The translations under genes and the position numbers were made by a program. Positions 40,095 to 47,578 of a stretch of DNA of 64,000 nucleotides are shown here, piece by piece (position 1 is the stretch's first letter; every line of letters starts with the position of its first letter). Origin of the DNA: an uncultured Brevibacillus sp. (lineage in GTDB: Bacteria; Bacillota; Bacilli; Brevibacillales; Brevibacillaceae); the NCBI RefSeq assembly GCF_947502445.1, contig NZ_CANMZW010000029.1:1-64000 (forward strand), given 5' to 3'. Below the pieces are notes generated by a model. It worked only from the letters and a program-made list of their open reading frames with translations. It did not search any database and had not been told where the DNA came from.

Positions 40095-40466
40095 TTGGCC
40101 ATCTCAAATAAAAAAAAGCTTGAGGCTGAAATCAGCGAAGCTTTTATCAAATTCCAACGCGAACTGATCGGCCGTGGACCACAGGAGTCGAAAACATACA
40201 TAGTCGGAGATATGGTGATTGCCCGTTTTAAAGGCGTCCTCACCGTCGAGGAAAAGCACCTGTCGAGTCATGAAAAAGGGCGCCGTATCGTAAAAGAGAT
40301 GCGTGAGCTGCTGCGTGAAATGTACAGCGAGGAATCCGAACAAATCGTAGAGCGGCTGACCGGGTGCAAGGTGTTATCCAGCCATAGCGACATCAGCACG
40401 AAAATGGGGGAGCGAATCGAGGTTTTTGTACTGGACAAGGATTTGGAAAAGCTGCTTGGTGTGTAA
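40095..40466 (+). CDS. DUF2294-domain protein
   Basis: The 123-residue protein matches DUF2294: EISEAFIKFQRELIGRGPQESKTYIVGDMVIARFKGVLTVEEKHL, then RRIVKEMRELLREM and LTGCKVLSSHSDISTKMGERIEVFVLDKDLE. It is soluble and of unknown function; members occur in many Bacillota, often in several copies. The TTG at 40095 after GGGAGGAATATGGA gives the usual family length; the upstream ATGs lack a ribosome site. Confidence 0.82.
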   Translation: MAISNKKKLEAEISEAFIKFQRELIGRGPQESKTYIVGDMVIARFKGVLTVEEKHLSSHEKGRRIVKEMRELLREMYSEESEQIVERLTGCKVLSSHSDISTKMGERIEVFVLDKDLEKLLGV

Positions 40467-40471
40467 ACAAC

Positions 40472-40509
40472 AAGCTCCGTCCCGGCAAACAGGCGGAGCT
40501 TTTCCTTTT
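40472..40509. terminator. Intrinsic terminator between DUF2294 and ABC genes
   Basis: AAGCTCCG and CGGAGCTT pair around 14 nt, followed by TTCCTTTTG. Confidence 0.7.
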
Positions 40510-40522
40510 GATCAGATTGCAG

Positions 40523-41578
40523 TTACACGTGCACTTCTACGAGCACCTGCTCGTCGTAGGAAAACCGCTCGTTCACATCGGAGACGACTTCCCACTCCTC
40601 CTCGCCTACCTGGATTGAATACAGCAGCTCCCGCCCCTGGAATTGGACATGAGTCACTTTCCCTACGACACCGTCCATACCCGGGTGCCATGCCTTGAGC
40701 TTTAACTGATCCGGTCGCACCGGCAGTACGCGGTGAGCGTGAAACGAAGCATAGTCGCGCGACACTGAAATCGGCTGTGTCTGCCCTCCTGCTTTCTCCA
40801 GCAAAAAGGTATGCGGATTCGACCAGCTGCCTTTTAAAAAGTTGGACCGTCCCACGAATTTGGCGACAAACAAAGACTCCGGAGCATAGTAAATCTCCTG
40901 CGGGGTACCTGCCTGCTCTACCCTTCCGTCCTTCATGACTACAATCTTATCTGCCATTCCTAGCGCTTCCGACTGATCATGGGTGACATAGACGATCGAC
41001 GTGCCCAGCTCACGGTGAATGTACTGAATTTCTTTTCTCATCTGCATCCGCAGCTCCGCATCGAGACTGCTGAGCGGCTCATCCATCAGCAAGAGCGTCG
41101 GATTAAACACGATGGCACGCGCCAATGCTACACGCTGCTTCTGCCCGCCGGACAGCTGGCTTGGAAATCGCTCCTCCATGCCACCAAGTCCGACCATTTC
41201 GAGCATTTGCCCCACACGCGCCCGCGGGTCTTTTTTATAAGCATCGGGCACCTGCTTTTGATGACGCAGAGGAAAGGCTACATTCTCGTAAACATTCAGA
41301 TGCGGCCACAGTGCGAATGACTGGAACACCATGCCAATCCTTCTCTCCTCCGGCGGTTTGCGTCCGGCTGCATCAGCCACCCGTTCATGATTGATCCAAA
41401 TTTCACCGTTCGTCGGAGATTCAAAGCCAGCGAGTAAACGCAGCAGTGTTGTTTTGCCGCAGCCGCTCGGTCCCAGCAGGGCAACAAACTCACCCTGCCC
41501 AATTTGCAAATCCAGATTATGAAGTGCAGTTACGCTGCCAAATTTTTTAGAAACTCCTGCTACCCTCGCACTATTCAT
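40523..41578 (-). CDS. ABC transporter ATP-binding protein (Fbp/Afu/Phn-like)
   Basis: The 351-residue ATPase has Walker A LGPSGCGKTT, signature LSGGQKQRVALARAI, Walker B LLLMDEPLSSLDAE and H-loop YVTHDQSEA, followed by a TOBE-type C-terminal domain (about 270-350). It belongs to the CysA/PotA/FbpC subfamily. Its ATG overlaps the permease stop as ATGA, so it is last in the operon. The transported compound is probably a phosphorylated organic molecule, judged from the upstream phosphatase genes; iron is the alternative. Confidence 0.9.
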   Translation of the reverse strand: MNSARVAGVSKKFGSVTALHNLDLQIGQGEFVALLGPSGCGKTTLLRLLAGFESPTNGEIWINHERVADAAGRKPPEERRIGMVFQSFALWPHLNVYENVAFPLRHQKQVPDAYKKDPRARVGQMLEMVGLGGMEERFPSQLSGGQKQRVALARAIVFNPTLLLMDEPLSSLDAELRMQMRKEIQYIHRELGTSIVYVTHDQSEALGMADKIVVMKDGRVEQAGTPQEIYYAPESLFVAKFVGRSNFLKGSWSNPHTFLLEKAGGQTQPISVSRDYASFHAHRVLPVRPDQLKLKAWHPGMDGVVGKVTHVQFQGRELLYSIQVGEEEWEVVSDVNERFSYDEQVLVEVHV

Positions 41579-43317
41579 TGCTCTACCCTCCGCTGCCAAT
41601 ATCTTTTCCACAAGCCACCCGCTGTCAAAAGAAGCAGAATAGCTGCTACAATCAGCGTGGAAAGCGCCGTGCTGTAGGTCGTTGAACCAGCCTGCTCAAA
41701 GCCGAAAATAACGACGCCAATCGTTTCCGCACCTGAGGTCCACAAGAGCGAGGACAGTGTCAGCTCAGTAAATGCCGTCAAAAAGACGAGGAACAAGCCC
41801 GTTGCCATTCCCGGTGCATAAAGCGGTACGAGGATTTTGCCCCATCTCGTCCAAAAGCCTCCACCATTGATTCGTGCGGCTTCCTCTACTTCCTTGCCTA
41901 CCTGCATGATCGAAACCGTACTGCTCTTTACCTGGAGAATCAAAAACCGAGTCACATACGCAATCAAAATAAGCCAAACCGTTCCGTACAAACCGGGCTG
42001 CCAGCCGGGAATCGGCTCTAACCAGGTCAAAATCATCGCAAGACCAAGAACCATGCCGGGCAATGCATACGGCAATGCCACAGCTCCTTCCATGATTTTG
42101 CCTGTAAACGAGGGGCGATTGACGCGCCAGTAGGCAAACCAAGTACCTGCGAGCACACACAAAATTCCCGTCAGACTAGCAAGCATCAGGCTATTTCGAA
42201 TCGCGTCCCGTGTCCCTGCATGGTCGAACAGCACAAACGCAAAGTGCTTCCACGTCAAATTTTCTGCGATAAACGGCAAGCCATACGCTTTTACAAAGGC
42301 AGTGGCAGCCATCGACAGCAGCGGTAATACGCCGGTAACGAGCATAAAGCCCCATACACCCAGCTCCACCCAACCCCGTTTCGCACCCAGGTATCTCCGA
42401 ATGGACTTGTCTTCCGCGCTCGTCTGGTCTACCCGACTCTTGCGCAGCAAAAGCCACTGTACCCCAGTTCCAGCCAAAGCGACTACGCCGAGCACAATAG
42501 ACAGAACAGCAGCCTTGGCGAAAGCACTCGGCCCGAATCCGATCACTTCTTCATAGATGAGTGTGCTGAGGACAGATATATTTTCTGGAATTCCCAAAAA
42601 GGCCGGGATTCCGAAATTGTCGAGGCCGGAAATGAATGCAAGCAGCCCGCCTCCAGCGATGCCAGGCAAGGCAAGGGGCAACGTAACGTTGCGAAACACC
42701 GTGAGAGCACTCGCTCCAGAAGAGTGCGCCGCCCACTCCAGCTCCTTTGGAATCCGGTACAGAACAGACAGCGTCAGCATGTAAACCAGCGGGTAATGGG
42801 TCAAGCCCATCACAACTATAATTCCGTCCAGACCATACACACTCCATATCTCTACAGGTGTTCCGGCCAGCCAGCTTGCTGCTCGATTGATCACTCCCTG
42901 CGGTCCCGCAAGCTGCGTCCATGCCAGAGTCATGACGTATGAGGGAATGAGCAGTGGCAATAGCGCGAGTACATGAAAGGCCGGCTTCCAGCGAATATCG
43001 GTATAGGCGCACAGCCAAGCCAATGAGACCCCGATCACAAGCGAAATGATGGTTGATGCACCAGCAGCCGTAATGGTGTGACCAACCGCATCCCACGTAC
43101 GCGCATGTGTCAGCACTTCTGCAAAATGAGCAAATCCGAGTCCTGTGTCCGTTTTCACACTGAGCGCCATCAGCTTCCACAGCGGATAGACAAAGAAGAA
43201 GGCGACCGGTACCAGCACCATCCATGTAGCCGCCTGTTCCATCGACAGAGAAGCGGCGAATTTACGCCGCTCTCCCATCTGCCGTTCGGTCACTACTGTT
43301 TGCCAGTTACTTGCCAC
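41575..43317 (-). CDS. Double-domain ABC permease (Fbp/Afu-like)
   Basis: The 580-residue protein contains two fused permease domains, each with about six helices and an EAA-type loop (ELEWAAHSSGASALTVFRNVTLPLALPGI and EVEEAARINGGGFWTRWGKILVPLYAPGM). This fused arrangement is typical of FbpB-type and related sugar-phosphate or aminoethylphosphonate importers. It starts with GTG after GGAGAGATGATGG, overlapping the stop of the binding-protein gene by 11 bp. Confidence 0.9.
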   Translation of the reverse strand: MASNWQTVVTERQMGERRKFAASLSMEQAATWMVLVPVAFFFVYPLWKLMALSVKTDTGLGFAHFAEVLTHARTWDAVGHTITAAGASTIISLVIGVSLAWLCAYTDIRWKPAFHVLALLPLLIPSYVMTLAWTQLAGPQGVINRAASWLAGTPVEIWSVYGLDGIIVVMGLTHYPLVYMLTLSVLYRIPKELEWAAHSSGASALTVFRNVTLPLALPGIAGGGLLAFISGLDNFGIPAFLGIPENISVLSTLIYEEVIGFGPSAFAKAAVLSIVLGVVALAGTGVQWLLLRKSRVDQTSAEDKSIRRYLGAKRGWVELGVWGFMLVTGVLPLLSMAATAFVKAYGLPFIAENLTWKHFAFVLFDHAGTRDAIRNSLMLASLTGILCVLAGTWFAYWRVNRPSFTGKIMEGAVALPYALPGMVLGLAMILTWLEPIPGWQPGLYGTVWLILIAYVTRFLILQVKSSTVSIMQVGKEVEEAARINGGGFWTRWGKILVPLYAPGMATGLFLVFLTAFTELTLSSLLWTSGAETIGVVIFGFEQAGSTTYSTALSTLIVAAILLLLTAGGLWKRYWQRRVEQ

Positions 43318-44407
43318 CCATCATCTCTCCAAATTTCTTTTTGTCCGCTTCGCGAGATACTTCCAGTTCATCTGTATTTGCTGAGAGCGCCTTGATCTGA
43401 TCTTGGGCAAGCAGTCCTTCTGGTGCCGCAATTCCTTTGCGAATAGGCGTGTAGCCTAGGCTTGATGCGAGCTTTTGGCCATCTTCCGAGAGTACATAGT
43501 CAACGAATGCTTTTGCCGCGTCCTGGTTTTTCGAAGCTTTCAAAATACCGATCGGCTCCGTAATGACGGGTACACCTTCGCTTGGATAGATCAGCTCTAC
43601 GGGAGATCCCTCTTTTTTCGCTCTCGCTACCAAATAATCGACAACCATTCCGTATTCTTTTTCACCGCCTGCTACGCTTTTCAGCACCGCTCCGTTTCCT
43701 TTGGTTACGGTCATCTGATTGGTTTTAAGTCCGGTAATGAAATCCCAGCCAAAATCGCCTTGTCGTGTCAGTACACCGACATTGTAAGCAGCTGCCCCGG
43801 AATAGAGCGGGCTTGGCATGATGGCTTTTCCAGCAGTCTCAGGGCTCGTCAGTACCTTCCAGCTGTCTGGCTTTGTGGCTACCTTTGTTGTATTGATCGC
43901 GAGTACGGTCGCCATGACCTTCGTTCCTGTGTACGCACCATCTGCATCCTTCCAGTCGGCAGGGATGTCAGCAGCTTCAGGAGAGTTATAGCCCATGAGC
44001 AAATCCTGCTTTTTCAAGCTGGCAAAGGTCGGCGCGTCTGCTACCAGCAGCACGTCTGCTTTGACTTGTCCTGCCTGTGCCTCAGCCTGCAGACGGCTGA
44101 TGACTTCCTCCGTACCGGAACGGAACAGCTCGACCTTTACCTCCGGATACTTTTTCGTAAAGCTCTCGATCAAAGCCGCTGCATCTGCATCTGGCTGTGA
44201 TGTGTAAAAACTCAGATTCCCCGCTACTTTTGGTGCTGCCGTCTCGGTTGTGGCAGCTGTAGTTGTTGCTGCTGGTGTGGCTGGTGCCGGCTTGGCTTCT
44301 GGTTGCGGCGAAGTGGAGGTGGACTGTGTACCACATGCTGTCAATCCCAAAACTGATAGTGCTGTGAATAGAGAAAGAGTCCATTTGTGGAGTTGAACAC
44401 GTTTCAT
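43307..44407 (-). CDS. Extracellular solute-binding lipoprotein, Fbp/Afu/Phn type
   Basis: The 366-residue protein has a lipoprotein signal (lipobox LGLTAC, Cys25), a Pro/Ala/Thr-rich linker, and a class II binding-protein domain: NLSFYTSQPDADAAALIESFTKKYPEVKVELFRSGTEEVISRL and VVDYLVARAKKEGSPVELIYPSEGVP. Family members bind Fe3+, phosphonates or sugar phosphates; I see no decisive ligand residues. It precedes the permease and ATPase in one operon, behind SurE. Confidence 0.88.
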   Translation of the reverse strand: MKRVQLHKWTLSLFTALSVLGLTACGTQSTSTSPQPEAKPAPATPAATTTAATTETAAPKVAGNLSFYTSQPDADAAALIESFTKKYPEVKVELFRSGTEEVISRLQAEAQAGQVKADVLLVADAPTFASLKKQDLLMGYNSPEAADIPADWKDADGAYTGTKVMATVLAINTTKVATKPDSWKVLTSPETAGKAIMPSPLYSGAAAYNVGVLTRQGDFGWDFITGLKTNQMTVTKGNGAVLKSVAGGEKEYGMVVDYLVARAKKEGSPVELIYPSEGVPVITEPIGILKASKNQDAAKAFVDYVLSEDGQKLASSLGYTPIRKGIAAPEGLLAQDQIKALSANTDELEVSREADKKKFGEMMGGK

Positions 44408-44440
44408 TTTCTATTTCCTCCTAATCATGAGTGGACATGC

Positions 44441-45220
44441 CTATGAGCTTTGTTTCGTACCTTGAAACCACTTGCCAATCTTTGCTTTCATTGCCGTATT
44501 CGTCATATTCAGCTGAAGCGGTGTGATGGTGATGTAGCCATCGCGCAGCTTGTAGTAATCAGATTCCTCGTCTTCAAAATGCAGCTCGGTCAAGTGATCA
44601 GAGAGCCAGTAGCAGAGGTATCCCTGCGGATCATTCAAGCCAACATATTGATAGCGCAAAACGTCCATCGCAAGCGGCGTAACAGCGACTCCCTTTACCA
44701 TTTCTTTTGACAGATACGGGAGATTGATGTTCAATACCGTTTCTGGAGTGAGCTTGTGCCTCAGGAGTGTCTCAAACACTTCATAAGCGAGCGGCTCCAC
44801 GATCGAAAAGGATGGATTCGGCTTCAGTGTCGCCAGAGAAATCGCAATCGAAGGAATCTGGTACATCGCGCCCTCAATTGCAGCTGAGATCGTTCCGGAG
44901 TAAAATACATCCCGCCCCAGATTAGGACCACGGTTAATTCCAGAAACAATGACATCGGGCTTTTCCTTGAGAATGACTTCAAGCGCCATTTTGACGCAAT
45001 CGGCTGGTGTGCCATTGACCGCCCAAGCCTCTAATGAGGTGTCGAAAAAGTTCACTTTATTTGCCTTTACAGGCGATTTCAACGTAATCGCGTGACTGAT
45101 TGCGCTACGTTCCTGATCGGGACAGACGATGGATACATTGCCAAACGGCTGTAAAGCCTGTGCTAAACAAAGTACGCCGTTGGAAAAGATCCCATCGTCA
45201 TTCGTGACGAGAATATTCAA
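44441..45220 (-). CDS. surE: 5'/3'-nucleotidase SurE
   Basis: The 259-residue enzyme opens with NILVTNDDGIFSNGVLCLA and has SGINRGPNLGRDVFYSGTISAAIEGA, the metal and substrate motifs of the SurE phosphatase. SurE dephosphorylates nucleoside 5'- and 3'-monophosphates and some short polyphosphates. The start is TTG after TAGGAGGTTTATTACACA. In this operon it stands between a TIM-barrel enzyme and an ABC importer, so phosphate ester breakdown is a likely role. Confidence 0.92.
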   Translation of the reverse strand: MNILVTNDDGIFSNGVLCLAQALQPFGNVSIVCPDQERSAISHAITLKSPVKANKVNFFDTSLEAWAVNGTPADCVKMALEVILKEKPDVIVSGINRGPNLGRDVFYSGTISAAIEGAMYQIPSIAISLATLKPNPSFSIVEPLAYEVFETLLRHKLTPETVLNINLPYLSKEMVKGVAVTPLAMDVLRYQYVGLNDPQGYLCYWLSDHLTELHFEDEESDYYKLRDGYITITPLQLNMTNTAMKAKIGKWFQGTKQSS

Positions 45221-45235
45221 TGTGTAATAAACCTC

Positions 45236-46018
45236 CTATCCAAATGAGACACAATCACCATGCTGTAGATACAACAGATTTTGCTTGAGTACACCTAAAT
45301 CTCTCACGTCATCGAAGCCTTCTACAACAACGGGTCTGTCTTTTTCAAACAAAAGCGGCCAAATTGTCTCAAGATCAATCTCACCTGTTCCGAGTGGCAC
45401 ATGCAGCTTGGATGCAGTAGCGTCACTCACGTGGATTTTATCCACCCCTTCCAGCTCCCGATAAAATTGCGTCAGGGAACAGGAGAGCGGGACATGGGCG
45501 ATATCAAAGGTCGCAGTAGTCGGATATGCTATTGCCGCTCGCAAACGATTGAGGTCTTGTGGCGTAACAATCATCTCCTTGGGGAGCGGTTCAATATGCT
45601 CAATCGAGAGGATACAATCCTTTTGCTGGGCTTCGTGCGCCAGTTCATTTACGCTTTCAATCAATAACGTCTCATGCATCCCTCTGTTTTTAGAGGTCAA
45701 GGTAAAGCGTCCCGGGTGGATCGTCACACTTTTGGCTCCAATCTCAGTAGCCAGAGCAATCGATCGCTTTATTTCTGCAATGGACTGCTGGCGTATTCCG
45801 CTATTCAGCGAGCATAGATTCAAATCCCAGCTCGCCGCATGCACGGTCAGCTTCATTCCTACACGCTTCGCTGCCTGCTGAATCTCCCGCGGATTGCTCT
45901 GATGAAACCAGACATGCTCTGCCCATACCTCCATGCCGCTAAATCCATACTGCCTCGCAATCAGAATGGCCGCCTCTACCGGGTACGCCCACATTAGTGT
46001 TGATGAAACAAACAGCAT
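45236..46018 (-). CDS. Xylose-isomerase-like TIM-barrel protein
   Basis: The 260-residue protein has the AP-endonuclease 2/sugar-phosphate-isomerase barrel: GFSGMEVWAEHVWF, HAASWDLNLCSLN, SVTIHPGRFT, ILSIEHIEPLP, TFDIAHVPLS, KIHVSDA and PVVVEGFD, with the Glu/His/Asp metal ligands expected on these strands. It may be an isomerase/epimerase or hydrolase; the substrate is unknown. The ATG at 46018 follows AGGAGTGGTGGAC, overlapping the PHP gene end by 25 bp, so coupling is likely. Confidence 0.82.
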   Translation of the reverse strand: MLFVSSTLMWAYPVEAAILIARQYGFSGMEVWAEHVWFHQSNPREIQQAAKRVGMKLTVHAASWDLNLCSLNSGIRQQSIAEIKRSIALATEIGAKSVTIHPGRFTLTSKNRGMHETLLIESVNELAHEAQQKDCILSIEHIEPLPKEMIVTPQDLNRLRAAIAYPTTATFDIAHVPLSCSLTQFYRELEGVDKIHVSDATASKLHVPLGTGEIDLETIWPLLFEKDRPVVVEGFDDVRDLGVLKQNLLYLQHGDCVSFG

Positions 46019-46812
46019 GTCCACCACTCCTTTACTTCACGAGGCATCGGAACACTTCCAACGGGTGTAGAGTTGCGAGAGCCATGTCCGTGAAAGTCAC
46101 TGCCTCCCGAGCGAATCAGCTGATGCTTTTTTGCCTGACGCTCCCAAAAGGCCGTTTGTGCTGCCGAATGCTTCGGATAATATACCTCGATCCCATCAAT
46201 CCCGTATTCAAGCAGGGCATCCAGCTTTACCTCGAAAGGATAAATCCCAGGATGAGCGAGAATTGCTATGCCTCCTACCTCGTGCGTTACTTCGATTGCT
46301 TCCTGTGCGGAAAAGACTGGTCTTGGCACATAACTAGGTGCACCTTTTCGCAAGTACGCATCGAATGCTGCCTGAGGCGTCGAGCTGTATCCACGCTCAA
46401 CTAATACTTCCGCAATATGTGTTCGAACGATGATCCCGCCTTTTGCACGGACCAGACAATCCTCGATGGTAATCGCCAGCCCCAGCCTGTTGCAGCGCTC
46501 CACCATCTCAGAGGCCCATTCAATCCGCTCCTGCTGTCTGCGATCCATCAGATGCAGCAGACGCGGGTCGGAAATATCAAAGCCGTAGCCCAGTATGTGC
46601 AGCTCGTCTTCCGGCCCTTCTGTATTCCATTCGATTCCGGGTATCAGTCCGATCCCCAGCCGCATAGCTTCCTCTCGCGCCAGCAAATAACCATCCACGG
46701 TGTCATGGTCGGTAATGGCCAGATGAGTCACGCCCCACTCTTTTGCCTCTAGCAGCAGCTCCTTTGGCGTGAGCTTGCCATCAGAAGCAGTGGTGTGCAT
46801 ATGCAAATCCAC
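45994..46812 (-). CDS. PHP-domain phosphoesterase (COG0613)
   Basis: The 272-residue enzyme has the PHP metal motifs DLHMHTTASDG, ITDHDTVDGY, GIEWNTE, HILGYG, AILAHPGIYP and GGSDFHG. COG0613 members include nucleotide 3',5'-bisphosphatases, RNase AM and cyclic phosphate diesterases. GTG at 46812 follows AAAGAGGTGGTCATT and gives the usual start VDLHMHT; a GTG at 46830 is possible. It is the first gene of the operon leading to SurE and the ABC importer. Confidence 0.88.
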   Translation of the reverse strand: MDLHMHTTASDGKLTPKELLLEAKEWGVTHLAITDHDTVDGYLLAREEAMRLGIGLIPGIEWNTEGPEDELHILGYGFDISDPRLLHLMDRRQQERIEWASEMVERCNRLGLAITIEDCLVRAKGGIIVRTHIAEVLVERGYSSTPQAAFDAYLRKGAPSYVPRPVFSAQEAIEVTHEVGGIAILAHPGIYPFEVKLDALLEYGIDGIEVYYPKHSAAQTAFWERQAKKHQLIRSGGSDFHGHGSRNSTPVGSVPMPREVKEWWTCCLFHQH

Positions 46813-46852
46813 AATGACCACCTCTTTCACTTGCTTTCATTGTAGAGGTGAA

Positions 46853-46881
46853 TTTTTAATCCTATATAAAGCGCTGAACAA
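46853..46881 (-). promoter_or_regulatory. Promoter of the PHP-SurE-ABC operon
   Basis: The minus strand has TTGTTC, 17 bp and TAAAAA, about 35 nt upstream of the GTG at 46812. No Pho box was seen. Confidence 0.45.
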
Positions 46882-47026
46882 GGTTTGATAAAAAGAAAAT
46901 GCTGTCGTGGCGCGTTTTTGTATGGCTAGGCTCATGTATTGTTTAGGTTTGGTTAACGATTTACAGAATCTTTACAAAACAGATGGGGGGAGGGAAGTGA
47001 TGCGATTAGTTCGGGCTGTAGTGGAT

Positions 47027-47192
47027 GAGAGGAAAAAGGAGAAAAGGCTCCAGATTCTTGGAACACTTGCTTGGGGGTCATTCCTGGACAGCTACATGAA
47101 AAAAGCGAAACCGCGTCCAAAGTCGTTTTTTCAGGCAGCTGATCAGAGGTGGACGCTTAAAGGCGTGTTTCGCTTTTCTCCTTTTTCCTCTC
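47027..47192. repeat. Long structured inverted-repeat element, copy B
   Basis: The outer arms GAGAGGAAAAAGGAGAAAAG (47027-47046) and CTTTTCTCCTTTTTCCTCTC (47173-47192) are perfectly complementary over 20 bp but differ in sequence from the arms of copy A. Inside are AAAAGCGAAAC/GTTTCGCTTTT (11 bp, partly competing with the outer arm), GCGTCCA/TGGACGC, and the conserved blocks GCTTGGGGG, CTGGAC, GAAACCGCGTCCAAAG and AGGTGGACGCTTAAAGGCGT. It lies in the 483-bp gap between the PHP gene and copZ, beyond which nothing else is seen. Confidence 0.75.
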
Positions 47193-47234
47193 GCCAACTG
47201 GTGGCTGTCCTCGCAGCACTTTTTGGTGGGCGAC

Positions 47235-47276
47235 AAAATAAAAAAGCTCTTACCCGTGATTTCCGGGCAAGAGCTT
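47235..47276 (-). terminator. Intrinsic terminator of the copA-copZ operon
   Basis: On the minus strand AAGCTCTTGCCCG pairs with CGGGTAAGAGCTT and runs into TTTTATTTT. Confidence 0.8.
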
Positions 47277-47295
47277 CAAAATATATTTCTACCTT

Positions 47296-47496
47296 TTATA
47301 CTACTTCGTAGCCTTGTTCTTCGATCGCTTCTTTAATAGCTTCGAGGTTTGTGCCGTTTTCGTCGTAGGACACTTCTACTGTTTTGGCTGCGAGGTTTAC
47401 TTTGCCTTCCGCTCCCAGCTCTTTCAAAGTTTTTTCAACGGTGTTCACACAATGGTTGCAAGACATGCCTTCTACGTTCAATGTGATGTTTTTCAT
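47296..47496 (-). CDS. copZ: Copper chaperone CopZ
   Basis: The 66-residue protein is a single heavy-metal-associated domain with the GMSCNHC copper site near residues 10-16 (Cys13, Cys16) and the ferredoxin-like fold end IEEQGYEVV. It carries Cu(I) to CopA. It follows copA by 82 bp with its own ribosome site (GGAGAGATTGAGAA). Confidence 0.93.
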   Translation of the reverse strand: MKNITLNVEGMSCNHCVNTVEKTLKELGAEGKVNLAAKTVEVSYDENGTNLEAIKEAIEEQGYEVV

Positions 47497-47578
47497 TTCT
47501 CAATCTCTCCTTTTGCGTTTTATGTTTATAGGGTATGCGGACATGCCGCGTGTTACTTCTTTTATTGGCTGCAGGCGA

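Noticed and set aside
46907..47311. Open frame of 134 codons across repeat copy B
   Set aside because: Low-complexity basic product created by the repeat arms; runs into the copZ terminator.
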